A stretch of DNA of 64,000 bases. It comes from an uncultured Lactobacillus sp. (GTDB lineage Bacteria; Bacillota; Bacilli; Lactobacillales; Lactobacillaceae). Under the pieces are notes generated by a model. It made no database searches. It was not told where the DNA came from and was given only the letters and a program-made list of their open reading frames with translations. Both the position numbers and the translations under genes were made by a program. Position 1 is the stretch's first letter, and each line of letters starts with the position of its first letter. Below are positions 35,028-43,419 of this stretch, in pieces. The stretch spans positions 1-64,000 of the forward strand of contig CALNAK010000020.1 of NCBI GenBank assembly GCA_937874185.1, read 5' to 3'.

Positions 35028-35471
35028 TTAATAGACTTTTTTGAATACTTCACATAGGCAGGGGATATCTGGTGTAAAAGTTTTTCCCATTTCCCGATAT
35101 TCTTGTGTAAAGAAATCTTGATGAACATCTCGCCAGTAATCTAGTGTTCGACTGCCTTCACCTTCGTGATAAGCGTGTTCGGCACTGACCTGATTGAAGG
35201 GAATGACTTCAGTTACTAAAGTTTTAGTGATGCAGAGTGGTTTTTCGTTACCATCCAGAATAATATTGTAATCTCCAACTTTGGGCATATACTCAGTGGG
35301 TTCATATAAATCATATGATGATGTGGCAGCTGTTTTTGTACCGTCATTTACTAATTGTGCAAGATTTTCGGGATCACCGCCAAAGATAGTAATATCTCCT
35401 AGTGGATAATCCAAAGGATTTTTATCTTCTAAGAAATTAAACCAGTATTTTTTGATTAACTCTTTGTCCAT
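35028..35471 (-). CDS. ASCH domain-containing protein
   Basis: 147 residues. The ASCH pattern is visible: LGDITIFGGDPENLAQLVNDGTKTAATSSYDLY near 24 (in part), the GDYNIILDGNEKPLCI strand pair near 66, and EGSRTLDYWRDVHQDFF near 103. ASCH proteins resemble PUA folds and some hydrolyse N4-acetylcytidine or bind RNA; the role here is unknown. Start ATG 35471 behind AAGAGGC; the longer frame to 35531 is not supported. Convergent with mscL. Confidence 0.87.
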   Translation of the reverse strand: MDKELIKKYWFNFLEDKNPLDYPLGDITIFGGDPENLAQLVNDGTKTAATSSYDLYEPTEYMPKVGDYNIILDGNEKPLCITKTLVTEVIPFNQVSAEHAYHEGEGSRTLDYWRDVHQDFFTQEYREMGKTFTPDIPCLCEVFKKVY

Positions 35472-35533
35472 TTTTAAGTTGCCTCTTTTACTAAATATAT
35501 AATATCCATTTATAATAATATCAAATAACAACT

Positions 35534-35575
35534 AAAAAAATCCTTAAATGTCCGTAAAAGAACAATTTAAGGATT
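35534..35575 (-). terminator. Terminator of the large secreted-protein gene
   Basis: Minus-strand stem AATCCTTAAAT/ATTTAAGGATT with a ~15-base loop, followed by seven T residues. Confidence 0.75.
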
Positions 35576-35580
35576 AACTT

Positions 35581-38538
35581 TTAACTAATGGAATCAATGG
35601 TTTGCCAAGTCCAACGACTGACATATTTACCACTTGATTGACCACCAGGGTGTGATTTGAAGTTTATCTCAAGATTATTAAGAACATCATCGGTAAAATC
35701 AGTGGATTCTTGCCATTGATTTTCTTTATGATCACCTGTATCACCAATTAATAAGTTGTTGGTGTTAACAGTTCGATTTTTCCAATAAACTTCATGTGGT
35801 AAAAATTCTCTCTCTTTTTTATTATTGTTTGGTTTAAGAGGAGATTCCAAACTTGAATCTTTTTTATAAAATTTATCAATAGAAAGAGTTACGCCAACAG
35901 GTCCAGAACGATTATCACGATAATCCTCAAGAAAGACTTTGTCATTCTTCATATTTGGCTTGACCCGCGTTGGAGAGGTAGGGGATACGGCATGTACTCC
36001 AAATTCTATTTCATCAGGGGCAGTTAATTGCATGTTTCCTGGTACGTGTTGAAAATGGAATGTATCGGTACCTTCATTGCCTTCAGAATCAACAATCTTT
36101 AATTTCATCGTATGAAGGTCAAAGTCGTTATGCTCGGTAATATCCTTCTCTTGTATTTGCCATTGTTTCATTTTATTAGGCTTAGTGTTTGGTAAATTTT
36201 TTTCAATATGAATTTCTTGCTTATCATCAACTTTGTAAGAGATTGATTTGATATGTTTACTATCTTTATCAGACCAAATACCTTTAACTGTTAAGTTGTG
36301 AGTTAAGGGGTTATGTGGTTCTTTTAAAGCTGAATGTGGTGATATGACATGGATTTGTGGAGCTTTAGTAGCAGGTTTAACAAACTTAAAGACGTGTTCA
36401 CTAATAGATGAAAGGTGTCCTTCATTATCTTGTGCCCAAATCCTTAATTTATGTTTCCCTTTATCTAAATTTTTAACTGATAGGTTAGTGTCCCAAGAAT
36501 GAATTTTTCCACTATTTTTATCAGATGTTGTTTGTCCGAATACGTCGAGTAAAGTAGCGTGGTCCTTATTTTCGTCATCAATCGTATAGTAGGTTTTGAT
36601 TAAAGTACTATCGAAGTCATACCAACTACCAGAAATTTTTATATCATTGCGTTCAAGAGCCAGTAGTTCTGGATTATCATCAGTTCCTTTTTGATCAATT
36701 TCTAAAACTGGACTAAAGGTTTTTCCAGGAACGTCAGTTTTACTAGCATATTCTAAAGTTGTAGATTCACCAGAGACTAATGTTTTAGGTGCGGTTCTTA
36801 ACACTAAGCCGGAATCCCAAGCGGCCCCGTTTTCTTCAGTTCCTAGACGAGCATTAGCAGTTTTGGCTTTTCCATTTCCACGGTCTCCACGATCCTCATA
36901 AGTATTAAAACTATTAAAAAGGTTGCTAGGAACATAGGGCGAACGGTAAACACGATTGTCCCTGTCAAAGAAAGTATTATCTTTGTACGTCTTACCAATT
37001 TTCCATGGGAAATATCTTTCACTCATATATCCGATGGCACCAAGGATAATTCCGGCTTCCATGAATCCCTTGTTAGCAACGTATGATTTACCAACCGAAC
37101 GTGCTGCCCAGCCTTCTGGACCATTGGGATGATTTAGGAAGAAACTAGTTCTAACTTCATTATTTGTTGACTGAATATACATTCCACGATTATTACCAAG
37201 ACTACGCATCGGGATATAATTACCGATTTTTTTCGTATGTCCTTTATTGTCAGATGAAAATATTTCTTGTCCATCTTTGTTCAATGATAAATCGTGATTA
37301 GAAAATCCAATGAATTTTTCAAAAGTATCATTACCGGTATTCTTAAAGGTAATATTGGTAATAACTTTCCCAGCATTGTCAAAACGCATTTTAATAGAAG
37401 TCGTAATTTGTGGATTAGCTTTTTTACCTTTTTTACGTTTAAAGGCTTGTTGTTTAAATACCATTCGTTGTTCTTCAAGACCAGTTTCTTCGTTGACTCG
37501 GTAGTAGAATTTTGGGGTTTCCATTCTAGCATAGATTGCATCGTCGTCTTTTGTAGGGTACACATCGGGTCCTGAGGTTCCTGGCTTATTGAAACTATCA
37601 GTTTTTTCTACATAGTTATATAGCGTATTACTAGTAAAACTTCCGGGCGAGCCGTATGGTTTATCTTCCTCAACATTTGTTTTTAAGTCACTATAGAATG
37701 TGTCTCGACTTTGGTTATCACCGTAATGAGAAGTATAAATATGAGTCCCATTTGTACCAGGACCTCGTGAAATATCCACATCACGTTCAGCATGAAAAAC
37801 ACCAGAATTCGGTGCTGTCAGGCTGTCTTTTCGTGATTTACCTTTTTGTGCGGATAAGGAAATAATTGATTCGTTATTATTGGCAGCTAGGTAATCTCCG
37901 AAATAAAGATAGGGGATGATTTTACTACCATCTGAATATTCTAAAATGTTTCCCTTACTGACACGAAGATTATCACTCCTGATCCAAGTAGCTTCGTCAG
38001 CGTTATCATTTTCCAAATCGTTTTGGTCTTCTTCACCAAAAGATTTTTCAGAGTCAGTTACAGGTTTTTCGACGGGGGTCTCTTCTTTAGGGGTGGGTGT
38101 CTCAGGTTCTTTAATATCTTGTTTGGTAGCCTGATTAAATTCTTTATCTAATATGAGATTATTTTTGGAATCAAAAACTGAAAGGGTAAAGTTTTTTTGA
38201 TTATTAATTCGAATTTTTAATGTGTCTGTTTCAGGTTTATCTAATGTAAGTTTAAATTCATTTTCCTCAACGTTACTGATAACTTTGTCTTCACTAAGTT
38301 CTTGCTTTAAAAAATCTTGGTCAAGTACATTTTTTTCAGATGTTCGCAAGATGAGTTCAGAATTTTCTTTTGCATCATAAACAATAGTCAGTTCAGTATT
38401 ATCTTTCTGTTTCTCAATTGCTGTTATTTCAAGATTCTGTTTAGGTGAAGCTTGAATTGTAGTAGGTGATAAAAGACTAGAGAATAAAAGATTTAGTGTG
38501 GTTATAAAGCAAAAGACAATTGTTTGTCTCTTTTTCAT
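35581..38538 (-). CDS. Large secreted surface protein with WxL-like C-terminus
   Basis: 985 residues. The N-terminus is a signal peptide (MKKRQTIVFCFITTLNLLFSS, cleavage near QASPKQ), then a ~110-residue beta-rich part, a Pro/Glu/Thr-rich linker near 140-180, a long lectin- or glycoside-binding-like middle region, and Ig-like strands near 640-830. The last ~140 residues resemble a degenerate WxL domain: VFLEDYRDNRSGPVGVTLSI where the first WxL motif is expected, and YVSRWTWQTI at the C-terminus. No LPXTG or lipobox. WxL domains bind peptidoglycan non-covalently. Start ATG 38538 behind GGGAGG. Function unknown; adhesion is an inference. Confidence 0.7.
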   Translation of the reverse strand: MKKRQTIVFCFITTLNLLFSSLLSPTTIQASPKQNLEITAIEKQKDNTELTIVYDAKENSELILRTSEKNVLDQDFLKQELSEDKVISNVEENEFKLTLDKPETDTLKIRINNQKNFTLSVFDSKNNLILDKEFNQATKQDIKEPETPTPKEETPVEKPVTDSEKSFGEEDQNDLENDNADEATWIRSDNLRVSKGNILEYSDGSKIIPYLYFGDYLAANNNESIISLSAQKGKSRKDSLTAPNSGVFHAERDVDISRGPGTNGTHIYTSHYGDNQSRDTFYSDLKTNVEEDKPYGSPGSFTSNTLYNYVEKTDSFNKPGTSGPDVYPTKDDDAIYARMETPKFYYRVNEETGLEEQRMVFKQQAFKRKKGKKANPQITTSIKMRFDNAGKVITNITFKNTGNDTFEKFIGFSNHDLSLNKDGQEIFSSDNKGHTKKIGNYIPMRSLGNNRGMYIQSTNNEVRTSFFLNHPNGPEGWAARSVGKSYVANKGFMEAGIILGAIGYMSERYFPWKIGKTYKDNTFFDRDNRVYRSPYVPSNLFNSFNTYEDRGDRGNGKAKTANARLGTEENGAAWDSGLVLRTAPKTLVSGESTTLEYASKTDVPGKTFSPVLEIDQKGTDDNPELLALERNDIKISGSWYDFDSTLIKTYYTIDDENKDHATLLDVFGQTTSDKNSGKIHSWDTNLSVKNLDKGKHKLRIWAQDNEGHLSSISEHVFKFVKPATKAPQIHVISPHSALKEPHNPLTHNLTVKGIWSDKDSKHIKSISYKVDDKQEIHIEKNLPNTKPNKMKQWQIQEKDITEHNDFDLHTMKLKIVDSEGNEGTDTFHFQHVPGNMQLTAPDEIEFGVHAVSPTSPTRVKPNMKNDKVFLEDYRDNRSGPVGVTLSIDKFYKKDSSLESPLKPNNNKKEREFLPHEVYWKNRTVNTNNLLIGDTGDHKENQWQESTDFTDDVLNNLEINFKSHPGGQSSGKYVSRWTWQTIDSIS

Positions 38539-38720
38539 GTCGCACGTGACCTCCCAAAATTAACAATTTTTTTATCATATCATGTAGTTTTGTTAATCTG
38601 ATTCAAAAAAATATAGGAAGTTTCTTACAAAATGAAGTGCAGAATATTAAAAATAAAATTGATTTTATTAGTCTTATTAAATGATTATAGAGTTAAAATA
38701 TTTTAAATAAATTATTAAAT

Positions 38721-38761
38721 AAAAAAGATTCCAGCAAATTTATTTTTTGCTGGAATCTTTT
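38721..38761 (-). terminator. Terminator of the two-component operon
   Basis: Minus-strand stem AAAAGATTCCAGCAA/TTTGCTGGAATCTTTT with an A/T loop, followed by T residues, immediately after the kinase stop. Confidence 0.85.
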
Positions 38762-38762
38762 G

Positions 38763-40097
38763 TTAGTGATTATGTTTGATAGGTAATTCAACGACAAATT
38801 CACTGCCGTGTGGCAAGTTATCTCTCACAAAGATACTACCATTGTGATTGGCAACGATTTGTTTGGCAATTGCTAAGCCAAGCCCATGACCACCACTATT
38901 AGTGTTACGTGATTTATCAACTCGATAAAATCGTCCAAATATTTTCTTTTTATCGGCATCAGAAATTCCCATACCGGTATCTGAGATGACAAATTGATAT
39001 TTCGAACCCTCAATTTGGTCGTATATCTTTATCGTGCCATTTTTAGGTGTGTACTTAGTAGCATTATCTAATAGGATGATTAATAATTGTTTGATTTTGT
39101 TACGGTCCAAATTAAGCGTTGGATTTTGGTCAATGTTAATTTGAAAGACTTTTGACTGTGAATTGATGATGTCTTTGAAAGGCACAATCGGATCTTTTAA
39201 AAAGTATTCTGGTTTCGTTAATTCAAAATTTAGTTTAGTAGTAGCTTGATCAAATCGGGCTAAATCTAATAAATTATTGGTTAAAGAATTTAAACGGCTA
39301 ACTTCATCTAGTGAAACGGAAATAGGTTCTGCTTCATCAATAATTTTTTGATTAGGTTTCGTTAGCATATACTCTAATTTACCTTGGATAATCGTTAGAG
39401 GTGTCCGTAATTCGTGTGCGGCATCGTTAACGAATTCAGTTTGTTGTTTCCACGATTTGATAATAGGCAACATGCTGATTTTGGTTAAGAAATAAGCTAC
39501 GACTAAAGCAATAATCCAGAAAATGAAGAAACTGATCAATAGAATTTCCTCAAAATTTTTAATTGATTGCATTTGATTATCAATGTTTTGCATGATTAAA
39601 ACATAATGGCCTGCATACATAGGATTATTATTATTTTTGGAAACTTTTATTAATACTGAGCGGAAATTCATATTATTTACAATTATTGTTTGTTTGTTAT
39701 TAATGTTTTTCTTATTTAAATTTATATTTTTTAAAACTGAATAACGATTTCCTAAACTGGATTTGTTAAGCAACTTACCTTTATTGTTAAAAACTAGAAT
39801 AGAGGCTTGAAAAGGTGCTTTAGGATCTGGTTTTTTGTTGTCCACAAAATGATTATTTGGACCATGAAAATCAGGCTTAATGGTAGGTTGATTTTGAATA
39901 GAAGTTACTTGAGTATGAATATCCTTATCAATACTTTTATAGGTGGAAGATTCAAATGAATTGAATACGATTAGCCCTAAAGTTAAGAATAAGACCGCAA
40001 AGGCGGCCATGATTGATAAGAAAAGTCTGAATTGTTGTCGACGGGTGATAGTGCTTTGTTTAGATTTCAGTTTCATCTTGGAAAATATACCCGACAT
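38763..40097 (-). CDS. Sensor histidine kinase of an OmpR-type two-component system
   Basis: 444 residues. Membrane helix 1 near 26-47, an extracellular sensor of about 135 residues rich in Asn and Lys, and helix 2 near 185-207. The phospho-acceptor is in DAAHELRTPLT (near 229). The ATPase domain shows the N-box LLDNATKYTPKNG, G1 DTGMGIS, the F-box FGRFYRVDKS and G2 GGHGLGLAIAKQI. The start may be ATG 40097 or ATG 40076; neither has a clear ribosome site and both lie inside the regulator gene, implying coupled translation. The signal is unknown. Confidence 0.92.
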   Translation of the reverse strand: MSGIFSKMKLKSKQSTITRRQQFRLFLSIMAAFAVLFLTLGLIVFNSFESSTYKSIDKDIHTQVTSIQNQPTIKPDFHGPNNHFVDNKKPDPKAPFQASILVFNNKGKLLNKSSLGNRYSVLKNINLNKKNINNKQTIIVNNMNFRSVLIKVSKNNNNPMYAGHYVLIMQNIDNQMQSIKNFEEILLISFFIFWIIALVVAYFLTKISMLPIIKSWKQQTEFVNDAAHELRTPLTIIQGKLEYMLTKPNQKIIDEAEPISVSLDEVSRLNSLTNNLLDLARFDQATTKLNFELTKPEYFLKDPIVPFKDIINSQSKVFQINIDQNPTLNLDRNKIKQLLIILLDNATKYTPKNGTIKIYDQIEGSKYQFVISDTGMGISDADKKKIFGRFYRVDKSRNTNSGGHGLGLAIAKQIVANHNGSIFVRDNLPHGSEFVVELPIKHNH

Positions 40098-40752
40098 TTC
40101 TAATAGTTTTAATTAAACTATCGTTTTTTGATGGACGTAATTTTTTGCGGAGATTACTCATATAAACCTCAACTACGGTAATTGAGGTATCTGAATCGAA
40201 TCCCCAAATACGTTCAAAAATCTGATCTTTGGTTAGAATAGTATTTTTATTCTGTAATAAATAAACCAATAGATCATATTCCTTACCATTGAGAGCAATT
40301 TCTTTTTTGTCGGCAACAATTTTATGATTATTTAAATTAACTTCTAAATTTCTGATTTTTAATGTCGAATCATCAGCTAGAGCACCACTTCTTTTTAACA
40401 AAGCTTTAACACGAGCTAATAATTCTTCACGATGGAATGGCTTAGTCAGGTAGTCATCAGCACCAAGATTGAAGCCATGAATTTTATCATCAATCTCGGC
40501 TTTGGCTGTCAAAATAAGTACTGGTGTGGTGATTTTGTCATCACGAATATTCTTTAAAACGTCGTAACCATTCATTTCTGGCAACATAATGTCCAGAATA
40601 ATTAAATCATAGACATTTTCACTTGCCGCAAATTTACCACTTAAACCATCATTTTCAATATCAACCTCAGAGAAATCAGCTAGAAATGTGGCAATATTGT
40701 CAGCTAAATTCTCGTCGTCCTCAACTACTAATATCCGTATGCTATTTGACAT
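40060..40752 (-). CDS. Response regulator, OmpR/PhoB family
   Basis: 230 residues. Receiver domain: acidic pair EDDE near 11, phospho-acceptor Asp in LIILDIMLPEMNGYD near 54, and the conserved Lys in LTKPF near 104. The C-terminal winged helix ends with DSDTSITVVEVYMSNLRKKL. ATG 40752 behind AAGGAG. The -10 TATAAT on the minus strand is at 40783-40788, and two 10-bp direct repeats sit at its -35 position, suggesting autoregulation. Translationally overlapped with the kinase. Confidence 0.94.
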   Translation of the reverse strand: MSNSIRILVVEDDENLADNIATFLADFSEVDIENDGLSGKFAASENVYDLIILDIMLPEMNGYDVLKNIRDDKITTPVLILTAKAEIDDKIHGFNLGADDYLTKPFHREELLARVKALLKRSGALADDSTLKIRNLEVNLNNHKIVADKKEIALNGKEYDLLVYLLQNKNTILTKDQIFERIWGFDSDTSITVVEVYMSNLRKKLRPSKNDSLIKTIRNVGYIFQDETEI

Positions 40753-40782
40753 TGCAATCTCCTTTTATAAATTCTATAGCTA

Positions 40783-40820
40783 ATTATAAAACAGATTTTT
40801 TAATTTAAGCTTAATTTAAG
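40783..40820 (-). promoter_or_regulatory. Direct-repeat operator and promoter between the two-component system and glycosyltransferase genes
   Basis: The 10-mer TTAATTTAAG occurs at 40800-40809 and again at 40811-40820, an exact 11-bp period typical of OmpR/PhoP-family binding sites. On the minus strand the repeats lie at the -35 position of a TATAAT at 40783-40788. Control of the divergent small ORF and ykcB-like gene is also possible. Confidence 0.6.
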
Positions 40821-40868
40821 TTAGTTTGGCTAATCTTGTCCTTGTTGTTAGGAAAGGAATTTGAACAG

Positions 40869-40955
40869 ATGAAAAACAATTTTCAGTTAAAGCCGATTTT
40901 GTTATCAGTTTTAATTTACTCAATCATTTGTTTTTTAATCAATATAGCTATTTAA
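40869..40955 (+). CDS. Small hydrophobic 28-residue protein, candidate
   Basis: Reads MKNNFQLKPILLSVLIYS followed by IICFLINIAI: a short basic start and one membrane-spanning helix. ATG 40869 follows AAAGGAA at about 10 bases. It ends 16 bases before the YkcB-like gene and probably shares its transcript. Too short for a family assignment; it could be a small membrane regulator of the transferase or a translated leader. Confidence 0.45.
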   Translation: MKNNFQLKPILLSVLIYSIICFLINIAI

Positions 40956-40971
40956 GGATTGGAGAAGATAG

Positions 40972-43404
40972 ATGATGGAATCAAAAGAACCGAGTCGTGT
41001 TCAAAAAAATGGGAAGACTAGTTTTCTCAATAAATTAAGAAATGTTAAATATGATTATTGGCTGATAACAATTTTAATTTTGGCTGCTTTCTTGTATGCA
41101 TGGAATATCTGGGAAGCAGGCGAGGCCAATAATTTCTATACTGCCGCAATTGTCAGTATGACTAAGAGTTTTAAAAATTTCTGGTATGCCAGTTTTGATC
41201 CAGCAGGATTTATTACGGTTGACAAACCACCAGTTGCTCTTTGGTTTATGACGATTAGCGCCAAAATATTTGGTGTTCATGGATGGAGTGTTGTTTTACC
41301 ATCAATTCTTTTTGGAATTGGTTCGGTATATTTAATTTACAATCTTGTTCATAAACGTTTTGGAAAAGTTCCAGCTCGTTTAGCCGCACTAGTTATGACA
41401 ATTACACCAATTGTAGTTGCTGATTCACGGACAAATAATATGGATGCTACATTAGTTTTCTTCCTGTTATTGTCAGTCTGGTTCGTTCAGAAATCAGTTT
41501 TAAATAAGCAACAAAGATATGTTTGGATTGCTTTTGCTTTAATAGGATTTTCATTCAATATCAAAATGTTACAAGCATTTATGATTTTACCAGCGCTATA
41601 TCTTTATTATTGGTTAGCTGCTGAATTTAGTTGGAAGAAAAAAATTGGTCATTTAGCAATTGCCACGGTCTTTTTAGCCGTATTCACGTTGATCTGGCCA
41701 TTGTCAGTCGATATGACAAATTCTTCTAAACGTCCTTATGAAGGTGGTTCCGAAACAAATTCGGCTTTGGAATTAGCCTTTGGTTATAACGGTACTGAAA
41801 GATTACTGGGACAAACAACTGGTACTGGTGGTGCATTCCCTGGTATGGGTTCAAGTTCTAAAAAGAGTAGTAAGAGTATGACCCCACCGACTGGTAGTTC
41901 TAAAAAGTCAGGGACAAAGTCATCAACTAATGCACCAACACCTCCAAGTGGTTCTAAAAAGAAATCTGGTAATCCGCCAGCTAAACCAAGTGGTTCCAAA
42001 AAAGGTGGCGCACCAACAATCCCAACCGGGAATAAGACTGGCCAACCTGGTAGCAATAAAGCTGCAGGTGGTGGAGCTGGGACTGGTGGCGGAGGTAGTG
42101 GTGCCTTCAACATTGGTACAGCAGGTCCATTGAGATTATTCCAAAAGGAATTAGGACCACAAATTAGTTGGCTATTACTAATCTCACTATTTGGTTTAAT
42201 TTCAAGTTATGCCTATTACAGTCGTTCGAAGATGAAGAAATGGTATTCACTTAATCCTCAAAGAAAAGAACTTTGGCTTTGGGTAGGGTGGCTAGTTCCA
42301 GTAGCTGGGTTCTTCTCAGTTGCTAGTTTCTTCCATCCTTATTACACGATCATGTTAGCTCCAGCAATGGCTGTTTTAGCAGGTATCGGTATTTACACAA
42401 TGATTAAGCAATGGCGTGAGAAGTCGCTTTGGGCAATGTTATTACCTTTAGCAATTCTTTCAACAAGTATCCTGCAAGCTTGGTATTTAACAGATTACTA
42501 TCCAACACTTGCTTGGGTATTATTGATAGCCGGAATTATCGTTTCAATTCCATTATTTGCACTTCCATGGATTGCGATTAAGCTTAAAAATAAACGTATT
42601 TGGCCAGTCATTGCTTTATTACTAGTTATGATTGCTCCAAGTTGGTGGTCATTAACACCGACATTAGCTGGTTCCAGTGATGGGATTCCAAGTGCTGGTC
42701 CATCGCTATTATCATCAGCCGGTGGTGGTGGCGGTATGGGTAACTCTCAAGCCGATTCAACACTTTTGAAATATGTAGAAAAGCATCAAGGTAACGCCGA
42801 ATACTTATTTGCAACAGATGATTCAAGTACTGCTGCACCTTATATCATTGCTTCTGGTAAAGCAGTAATGGCAATGGGTGGTTTTAACGGTACTGATAAG
42901 GCTATTACTTTGAAACAATTTAAGAAACTTGTTAAAGAAGGAAAAATTAAGTATTACTACTCAGGTGGTAAGACTGGTGGATCCAATAATCAAATTGTTA
43001 GTTGGATCAAGAAGAATGCCAAGAAAGTTAGTTTAACTAATAGCAGTACACAGACTAACGCATCTAGTTCAGTAACAGTTTCATCTAAAACTAAGTCAGC
43101 AAGTTCAACTCAAGGTCAACCAGGTCAAGGTGGACAAGCACCATCTGGTTCAGGCCAAGGTTCAACTCCACCAAGTGGCGGACAAGCTCCTTCAGGTACA
43201 AAACCTAGTGGAACTAAGCCAAGTGGTACAAAAGCACCATCTGGTTCAACTAAAGCTCCAACTGGTAAGAAGAAATTAACTAAGAAACAATTAAAGAAAA
43301 TGAAGAAATCAACTAAGTCAGGCGCACCATCAATGGGTGGCAGTGGCATGGGTGGTCCTGGTAACTCAGGTACACTTTATGACTTATCAAGTATTTATAA
43401 GTAG
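40972..43404 (+). CDS. YkcB-like PMT/ArnT-family glycosyltransferase
   Basis: 810 residues, a GT-C membrane transferase using polyprenyl-phosphate sugar. The first extracellular loop has the catalytic-type acidic segment WEAGEANNFY near residue 48 and GFITVDKPPVALW near 82; about 12 helices follow. Two low-complexity extracellular blocks rich in Gly, Ser, Pro, Lys and Thr interrupt it, near residues 280-380 and 690-800 (repeats such as PSGTKPSGTKPSGTK). The next gene encodes a GT2 enzyme likely to charge the lipid carrier, as in the ykcBC arrangement of Bacillus. Target unknown (wall polymer or surface protein). ATG 40972 behind TTGGAGAAG. Confidence 0.85.
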   Translation: MMESKEPSRVQKNGKTSFLNKLRNVKYDYWLITILILAAFLYAWNIWEAGEANNFYTAAIVSMTKSFKNFWYASFDPAGFITVDKPPVALWFMTISAKIFGVHGWSVVLPSILFGIGSVYLIYNLVHKRFGKVPARLAALVMTITPIVVADSRTNNMDATLVFFLLLSVWFVQKSVLNKQQRYVWIAFALIGFSFNIKMLQAFMILPALYLYYWLAAEFSWKKKIGHLAIATVFLAVFTLIWPLSVDMTNSSKRPYEGGSETNSALELAFGYNGTERLLGQTTGTGGAFPGMGSSSKKSSKSMTPPTGSSKKSGTKSSTNAPTPPSGSKKKSGNPPAKPSGSKKGGAPTIPTGNKTGQPGSNKAAGGGAGTGGGGSGAFNIGTAGPLRLFQKELGPQISWLLLISLFGLISSYAYYSRSKMKKWYSLNPQRKELWLWVGWLVPVAGFFSVASFFHPYYTIMLAPAMAVLAGIGIYTMIKQWREKSLWAMLLPLAILSTSILQAWYLTDYYPTLAWVLLIAGIIVSIPLFALPWIAIKLKNKRIWPVIALLLVMIAPSWWSLTPTLAGSSDGIPSAGPSLLSSAGGGGGMGNSQADSTLLKYVEKHQGNAEYLFATDDSSTAAPYIIASGKAVMAMGGFNGTDKAITLKQFKKLVKEGKIKYYYSGGKTGGSNNQIVSWIKKNAKKVSLTNSSTQTNASSSVTVSSKTKSASSTQGQPGQGGQAPSGSGQGSTPPSGGQAPSGTKPSGTKPSGTKAPSGSTKAPTGKKKLTKKQLKKMKKSTKSGAPSMGGSGMGGPGNSGTLYDLSSIYK

Positions 43405-43419
43405 TTACGAAAGGAATGT

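Noticed and set aside
37281..38134. Several 60-95-codon frames on both strands inside the large secreted-protein gene
   Set aside because: All are shadows of one long frame with signal peptide, good ribosome site and coherent domain order.
41784..42113. 109-codon Pro/Leu-rich open frame on the minus strand
   Set aside because: It is the complement of the Gly/Ser/Pro-rich coding block of the glycosyltransferase; low complexity leaves it free of stops. The same holds for 43125-43349.
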